The notes beneath the pieces are model-generated. The model was not told the origin of the DNA. It did not search any database and saw only the letters and a program-made list of their open reading frames with translations. A DNA stretch of 11,433 bases from Pigoraptor vietnamica. Lineage: Eukaryota; Opisthokonta; Filasterea. This document shows positions 6,432 through 11,433 of the stretch, one piece after another (within the stretch, counting starts at the first letter, position 1; each line of letters begins with the position of its first letter). A program made the translations under genes and the position numbers. The DNA lies in NCBI GenBank assembly GCA_943704525.1, contig CALSCQ010002992.1:1-11433 (forward strand), given 5' to 3'.

Positions 6432-8961
6432 TTATGGTCGGTCCACTTCGCGCATGCGACCACGCACGCGCCACACAAGGCCGCAAGCGTTGCACAATGT
6501 CTGCAGACGAAAAGGCACACACGTGAGTGGTCTTCAGACAGCGACCGACTCGGGCTATGCTTGTGTGAGCGGCGTGAGAGACAGAACGGCACTTACGTTT
6601 GAACCCTCGGGACCTCGTCGCAAAACGGGGGTTGATTGCGCCGTGCACCCGCAGTTCTTGCACCGCCAATCGCTCCCAACATCTGCACGTCAGCATAGGT
6701 TTAGATCACACAAAAGGAAGCAGTAAAACAAAAGAAAAAGAAGCGCTAGAATAGACAAGCGCATGCCCAGGATGTGCGGGCCTACGCACCACGCAGCCTG
6801 ATGCCGTCGCCCTTGCGGAACTTAGTCGGGTCTGTGCCTCCCTCGGCACCAGCACGAATGGGTTCGCCCGTCGCATAGTGTGTCACGGGGCCGGCTGGCA
6901 TGCGACTGCGAAGGAAGAAAAGGGTGCATTCAGCACAAGGAGTCACATTTCGTCCGTTTGCCCACACCACTCGCTGCATTCCGCCGAATACGCACCCGAG
7001 TGACGCGCGCTGTCTGCCCATCGATTCCGGCCTCGTAAATACGCGCGGAAGCGACTGCCGCCGCCCGACATCCCCGACCTTGCTCTGCGCAGCCGCAAAC
7101 CAGTCGACCTCTCCGCGGCGGCCCGTCGAGCGTCGCAGGCGCCTGCAACACACAGCGTGAGCGGCCAAAAAGAGGAGCGCCGCAGTACGCACATTCTCGG
7201 GACGTGACAGAACAGGTAAATTCAGCTGCCCTGATGCTGCGCAGTCTTAAGCCTCACCTTGCCTCCCGCTCGCGCGCCTGCTGAATCTTCTCCATTTCCG
7301 CTTCGGTGAGAGCGTCGACCACCGGCACCCACTCTTCCGCCTCGTCGCCGTAGCGCACCGGCGGCATGGGCACGTCGCCACACTCGTCCGCCGGCGTTCC
7401 GCTGAGCAGTGTCCGCTTGTGCCACACGGCCTGCTCTCGGATGGCGTGCGCGAGTCCAGACACGTACTCGCCCGCGAGGCCCACTTCTGTGCACGTCCGC
7501 CGCGCAAACTCCTCCGGGCTGGGCTCGGACATTGTCGCAACGTCCCATTCGAACTTATCGGTGAGAAGGTTGCTTCCCACCTGGACGTTGACCTAAAGAC
7601 CAAAAAGTTGAGCGAGATGAGCAAGGGACACGATCGCAGCATCAAGACGAACTTTCAACACGCCTGTATGTCGGCTATGCCTCATGCAAGACAGAGAACG
7701 TCACCAACACGCACCTTCACCACCAGGCGAGTTTCGCTGTCGTACTCCTCGGAAATGTCGACGGACGCGGCGGTCGCAAACTGCTCCAGTTGGAGGCGGA
7801 TGGAGGTGGCAATCGCGTCCACAAACACGCCGCGCGGGAGCTCGAGTTCAGCGCACAGCATGGCCGCGAAGGCCTCGGGCGATATTACAGACTCTGCGCA
7901 GGAGCACGAAATCAAAATGAGCCCTTCGCAAACGATATCACGCGCACGCACTGCGCACTTATAATATAACACACAAACACACACACGCGCGCGCGCGCGA
8001 CGAAGAACGATGCAGCGCGTAAATTAGACCAAAACAACGCACCGTTCAAGTTCCACGTGAAGACGTCGCGCAGCTTGTAGCCGGCGGCGTCCAATTCGAG
8101 GCGGATGGGGACGAGGATTTCCTCGCGGCCAGCGAGCTCTGCAATGCCATCCGCATGTTGCCCGATGCCAGGCGTGCTGTTGAGGGGCGATGGCGTCAGA
8201 GGTGCGGCTCAAAGCCGTGGAAGGCGAACAATTTCAAACACACACACGCACTTACACACACCCGCAGACACAGACACAGACACAGTACATGCAGACGCAG
8301 ACACAGACACACACCTGAACATCACCCCGAAGGGGTTGCGTATCTGTTTCGCGAGGCACGCGAGCTTCTGCTGGTGCGTCGCGTTCGGAGGGAACGGCGT
8401 CCCGTCGTACACTTCCGTCGCACTCCGGTGAAAGGCGACCGTTGCTGTCGACATGTCCGCGTTCGAGAAGACGAGCTGCAACTGCGGGTACGACTTGAAC
8501 GCCTCCGTCTCTCCACCAATGATGTCGGCGACCTCCGCCGCACGGAGCAGCGTGACAGGGCCATGCACGCTCGCCCCTGCGGGCGCACGCACACACACAA
8601 CGCACGAAGATGATTGATAAAAAAGTAAGTGTTTGACGAACGACAAGCAACCAAAGCAGCCGCCATTTCAGCCACGACGTACTTCGTGAGATGAGTATTT
8701 CGCGCTCAAAGGGCGTCGCCTGCCGCCGGTACAGGCGCGGGTACAACTTGAAGAGATCGCTGACCGTTTTTTGAAGGTGGCTGCGCAAAAAAGCGTCACA
8801 CGCACGTCAGACCAATCCAAACAACGCTGAAACGAGCACCCGTCGGTACACTGCACTACGACACACCTCGCCACTTCGGCCGCAACCATGTACTCCGGTC
8901 CGCCCTCGGCGAAGCGCACGCGCGTCAATTCGACCTGCGGCTCGTCTTCCGAGGACGACAT
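6432..8961 (-). CDS. SMARCB1: SNF5/SMARCB1 SWI/SNF chromatin-remodelling subunit with a C-terminal GATA zinc finger, ten exons, 506 aa
   Basis: Core subunit of SWI/SNF (BAF/RSC-type) ATP-dependent chromatin remodellers in the nucleus. Exons: 8961..8867, 8780..8683, 8576..8315, 8176..8043, 7893..7715, 7592..7258, 7142..6996, 6905..6790, 6682..6597 and 6500..6432 (1521 bases, all joins in phase). Residues 14-65 match the SMARCB1 winged helix ([32 protein letters not shown]). SNF5 repeat 1 is about 172-237 ([34 protein letters not shown]). Repeat 2 is about 257-325 ([40 protein letters not shown]). Next come [10 protein letters not shown] and a basic stretch like the human C-terminus. Human SMARCB1 (385 aa) ends about there. 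This protein continues through a linker (about 375-460) into [20 protein letters not shown] and [14 protein letters not shown], a GATA finger with cysteines 463, 466, 487 and 490 and spacing C-x2-C-x20-C-x2-C. The finger may contact DNA or nucleosomes (inference). Start chosen at GCCATGTC; all introns are GT-AG. Confidence 0.95.
7977..7999. repeat. Strictly alternating purine-pyrimidine tract, AC then GC, in SNF5 intron 4
   Basis: About 23 bases of uninterrupted purine-pyrimidine alternation (AC repeats running into GC repeats) within intron 8042..7894. Such sequence is a classic candidate for left-handed Z-DNA. In gene sense it reads (CG)n followed by (TG)n. Confidence 0.85.
8238..8314. repeat. 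Degenerate CA/CAGA-rich low-complexity tract in SNF5 intron 3
   Basis: An imperfect mixture of CA and CAGACA units filling the 5' half of intron 8314..8177. In gene sense it starts at the donor itself as GTGTGTGTCTGTG, so it resembles an eroded version of the GT tract at the HSF intron 5 donor. Confidence 0.8.
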
Positions 8962-9846
8962 GGCTACGACGGCCACGGGGGCCGCGCGGGCCCTTTTGTC
9001 ACGGCACCAGGGACCGATGGGGGTGTGCACGCGAGTGACACCGTCGCACACAAGCCGCCAACCGCGACCGTTGTAGTTATAGGTCGGATCGGTCGCAAGC
9101 GCAGCCACGAAAGCGGAGATAGCGAGTCGATATGGGCTGCACGTGTTCCGGAGTGACAAAATTTCAAAGTGCGGTTCCCGCGCGCGGGGTCAAATGAATA
9201 GGATTTCGCTGAAAACGGCGAGAGACAGTCACACAAAGAACAAGAAGAAACGGCGGCTTAAAGAGACGTCGAGGAGAAAAGCGCGCAGGGGAACAAGCGG
9301 GTGTGGGAGACCTCGTGAAGATGCACTGAGAAAGACACGAGGCACAAGAGGAGAGAGGGAAACCTCTGAGTGTAATTGCGAGCAGCTGTTTCGCGCCAAC
9401 TTGCCACCCCGGATGCACGACTGGGCCGCTCGCACTTGAATTGGACTTTTGCTATAAACTGGCACAAAATGGCACATTTTCAATTTGAGAGTCACCGGTG
9501 CCCGCTCGGCGCACATGTGTTCGGCACACGCACACACACACACACACACACACACCGCATACGCCTTTTCTTCTCTTCACGTGTACGATCGTCTCAGCCA
9601 AGCGCGGGGCAGATTGCACTCGCTATTTTGTTTTCTGCTCCCTTTCTTATTTTCTTTAGTTTCGGTTCGTTTTTTTGTAGCAGACAAAGGGCAGACACGT
9701 CAGCTGAGCACCATCACATATCATCCGCTCTCAAATCTCTCGCCAATTCCTTACCTACCTGCACAAATCCTTCCACCGCGGTACATCTTGGCCGGGGTTC
9801 TGCGTGGGAGGAAGGGGGCGCGTGGGTGCGCCTCGTCAGCGCCGCC
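8962..9846. promoter_or_regulatory. Divergent intergenic region between SNF5 (minus) and SF3B2 (plus)
   Basis: The two ATGs face away from each other across 885 bases, so this stretch must hold both promoters and 5' leaders. It has a purine-rich stretch on the plus strand (about 9230-9375), one TATAAA at 9453-9458, a (CA)12 repeat, and pyrimidine-rich sequence at about 9620-9680 that includes acceptor-like TTTTCTTTAG and TTTTTTTGTAG. These could mark a 5' UTR intron of SF3B2 or initiator-type start sites. An open frame runs through into SF3B2 but shows no conserved sequence before residue 1. No separate gene is supported. Confidence 0.5.
9531..9554. repeat. (CA)12 microsatellite in the SNF5-SF3B2 intergenic region
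   Basis: Twenty-four perfect bases of CA, preceded by the imperfect CACACG. It lies about 290 bases upstream of the SF3B2 start. Confidence 0.95.
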
Positions 9847-11356
9847 ATGACGACGGAAACGGAGCTCAAGAAGCTCCGCGTCCCGGAGCTAAAGGCCGAG
9901 CTCGAGCGCCTCGGGTTGCCCACGTCGGGCACAAAACCCGTCCTCATCGAACGCATCCTCGCGCACCATGCCGAAAAGGGGGGCGCAGACGTGAATGGGG
10001 CCGCAGCGACCGACGAGCCGGAGGCCATGGAAGTGGACGAAGTGCCGCCCGCCGCACCCGCGCCAGCGCCCGTGTCACGGGAACAACCGCAGCCCGCAGC
10101 GCGCCCCGTGTCGCCGCCCGTGAGCGTTCCTGCGCCTCAGTCGGTGCCCGCCGTGGTCGCTCCCGTGGTCGTCCCGCCGCCTGCGCCCGCTCGTGTGGTG
10201 CCACCCGCCGCGCCCGTCGCCGCCCCACCGGCACCTGTGCCGAGTGTGCCGAGTGGCAACAATTCGGTGCCGCAGTCGGCGGCGGATGATGAGGAGTCGG
10301 ATGCGAGCGAGGATGCGGCCGCGCCGACGGCTCCCTCGGGCGCGCGCAACGACAACGCGGCCAAGCGGAGGAGAAAGAAGAAGAAGAAGAAGGCGCGCTC
10401 GCAGTCGCGTGCGAACGGCGACACCGAGACGGACACGGGCGCGGCGCCGACCGACGACGTGGAGATTGAGTACGTCGCGGAGCCGCTCGTGTTTGATGCG
10501 TCCGATCCGAACTTTGCCGAATTTGCGCACGTGTTTGAGCACTTCAAGATGAGCGAGGCGCCGAAGGAGGACGCGTCGAAGGTGCAGTCGGGTGCTCAGC
10601 CTGCCGCCGCCGCCGCCGCTGCCGAGGAGCCCGCGAAAACGGCGCCCGCTGCGGACGCGAGCGAGGATGCGAAGAAGGATGCGTCGGAGTCGAGCGACGA
10701 GGGCGAGGGAGGGGAGAAGAAGGCGCGGATATCGAAGAAAAAGCTGCGGAAGCTGAACAGGTTGTCGGTGGCCGAGCTCAAGCAGCTCGTGTCGCGCCCG
10801 GACGTCGTCGAGATCCATGACGTCACGGGGCAGGACCCGCGCCTCCTCGTGCACCTCAAGTCGACGCGCAACACTGTGCCGGTGCCAAAGTGCGTCCCTT
10901 TCCTCGGCCTTCTTCTCCCTGTTTTTTGCTTGGTGCATGGCGGCATCTGAATTTGATGTCGCTGCTGGTTCCAAGTGCGTCGCTGGCGTCTTTCTCTATG
11001 GGCAATCTCATTCTCGTTTGCGCCACGTGTGACGTGCGTGGGTGGCGTGTCTTGACATTTCGGCGCTAGATATTCATGGTGACTCGGCCTCGTCTCTGTT
11101 TCACCCCTGCGCTTGCAGGCACTGGTCGCAGAAGCGCAAGTACCTCCAGAACAAGCGCGGCATTGAGAAGCCGCCGTTTGAGCTGCCCGAGTTCATCAAG
11201 ATGACCGGCATCACCGAGATGCGCGAGGCCCTCAACGACAAGGAGAAGGAGAAGACGCTCAAGTCGAAGCAGCGCGACCGCGTGCGCCCCAAGATGGGGA
11301 AGCTCGACATTGACTACCAGAAGCTGCACGACGCCTTTTTCAAGTGGCAGACGAAG
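9847..11356 (+). CDS. SF3B2: Splicing factor 3B subunit 2 (SF3B2/SAP145), 5' two exons; partial at the right edge
   Basis: Component of the SF3b complex of the U2 snRNP, which helps fix U2 at the intron branch site (Cus1 in yeast). Exon 1 is 9847..10889 and exon 2 is 11119..11356; they are joined in phase across a 229-base intron (donor GTGCGT, acceptor GCGCTTGCAG). A third exon lies beyond the window. Residues 6-40 form a SAP domain (LRVPELKAELERLGLP, SGTKPVLIERIL). A long Pro/Ala/Val-rich, low-complexity stretch follows, then a very basic NLS-like run (KRRRKKKKKKARSQSR, about 172-187) and VEIEYV near 205. The DUF382 core starts at about 297: KKKLRKLNRLSVAELKQLV, RPDVVEIHDVTGQDPRLLVH, KHWSQKRKYLQ, GIEKPPFELPEF and DYQKLHDAFFKWQTK. 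It is very close to human SF3B2. The start sits in an ideal context (GCCGCCATGA) and directly precedes the SAP domain. The PSP domain should follow off the edge. Confidence 0.97.
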
Positions 11357-11365
11357 GTGCGTGTT

Positions 11366-11367
<2 letters not shown>

Positions 11368-11433
<66 letters not shown>
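11368..11433. repeat. (CT)33 microsatellite at the start of SF3B2 intron 2, running off the edge
   Basis: Sixty-six bases of perfect CT reaching the end of the window, starting 11 bases after the donor at 11357 (GTGCGTGTTGG). The true length is unknown. In the transcript it is a CU repeat, the kind of sequence bound by PTB-type proteins in other eukaryotes. Confidence 0.95.

Noticed and set aside
9376-9846. A long open frame extending the SF3B2 coding sequence upstream by about 157 codons.
   Set aside because: The extension crosses the CA repeat and pyrimidine tracts and has no conserved sequence. The ATG at 9847 has an ideal context and directly precedes the SAP domain.

Overview
This window is nuclear DNA from a GC-rich, intron-dense, gene-dense eukaryote, most likely unicellular. 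Five protein genes can be rebuilt from spliced exons. They use about 22 inferred GT-AG introns of roughly 65 to 230 bases, and every coding join preserves phase. Splice donors favour GTGCGT and GTGAGT, and several introns carry long dinucleotide tracts. There are no operons, bacterial ribosome sites, CRISPR arrays or recognisable insertion sequences. The lineage cannot be fixed from this sequence alone; an amoebozoan or another GC-rich protist would fit.

Layout, left to right. Positions 1-1234 (minus): 5' part of a LARGE/B4GAT1-like (Glyco_transf_49) type II membrane glycosyltransferase, running off the left edge. 1235-1998: intergenic, with a 66-base GA tract. 1999-3702 (minus): complete six-exon heat-shock-factor-type transcription factor of 399 aa, whose last intron begins with an 80-base GT-type microsatellite. 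3703-5082: 1.4 kb without a supported gene, with several small repeats. 5083-6306 (minus): complete five-exon CBP20 (NCBP2), the cap-binding subunit of the nuclear cap-binding complex, 238 aa with an extended tail. 6432-8961 (minus): complete ten-exon SNF5/SMARCB1 homologue of 506 aa, ending in a GATA-type zinc finger. 8962-9846: divergent intergenic region. 9847-11356 and on past the right edge (plus): SF3B2/SAP145 splicing factor, with an N-terminal SAP domain.

Four of the five products act in the nucleus in gene expression: transcription factor, chromatin remodelling, cap binding and splicing. The glycosyltransferase acts in the secretory pathway. SNF5 and CBP20 lie head to tail with only 125 bases between stop and start. 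SNF5 and SF3B2 diverge from a shared 885-base region.

The most interesting observation is the SNF5 protein. Its N-terminal winged helix and two SNF5 repeats are followed, through a basic linker, by a C-x2-C-x20-C-x2-C GATA finger that resembles the plant ZML/TIFY class. The finger is split over the last two exons and is found only by splicing them together. Other points worth a second look are microsatellites that begin at or just after splice donors, an overlapping upstream ORF at the CBP20 start, and a 24-base exon encoding the most conserved octapeptide of the HSF domain.
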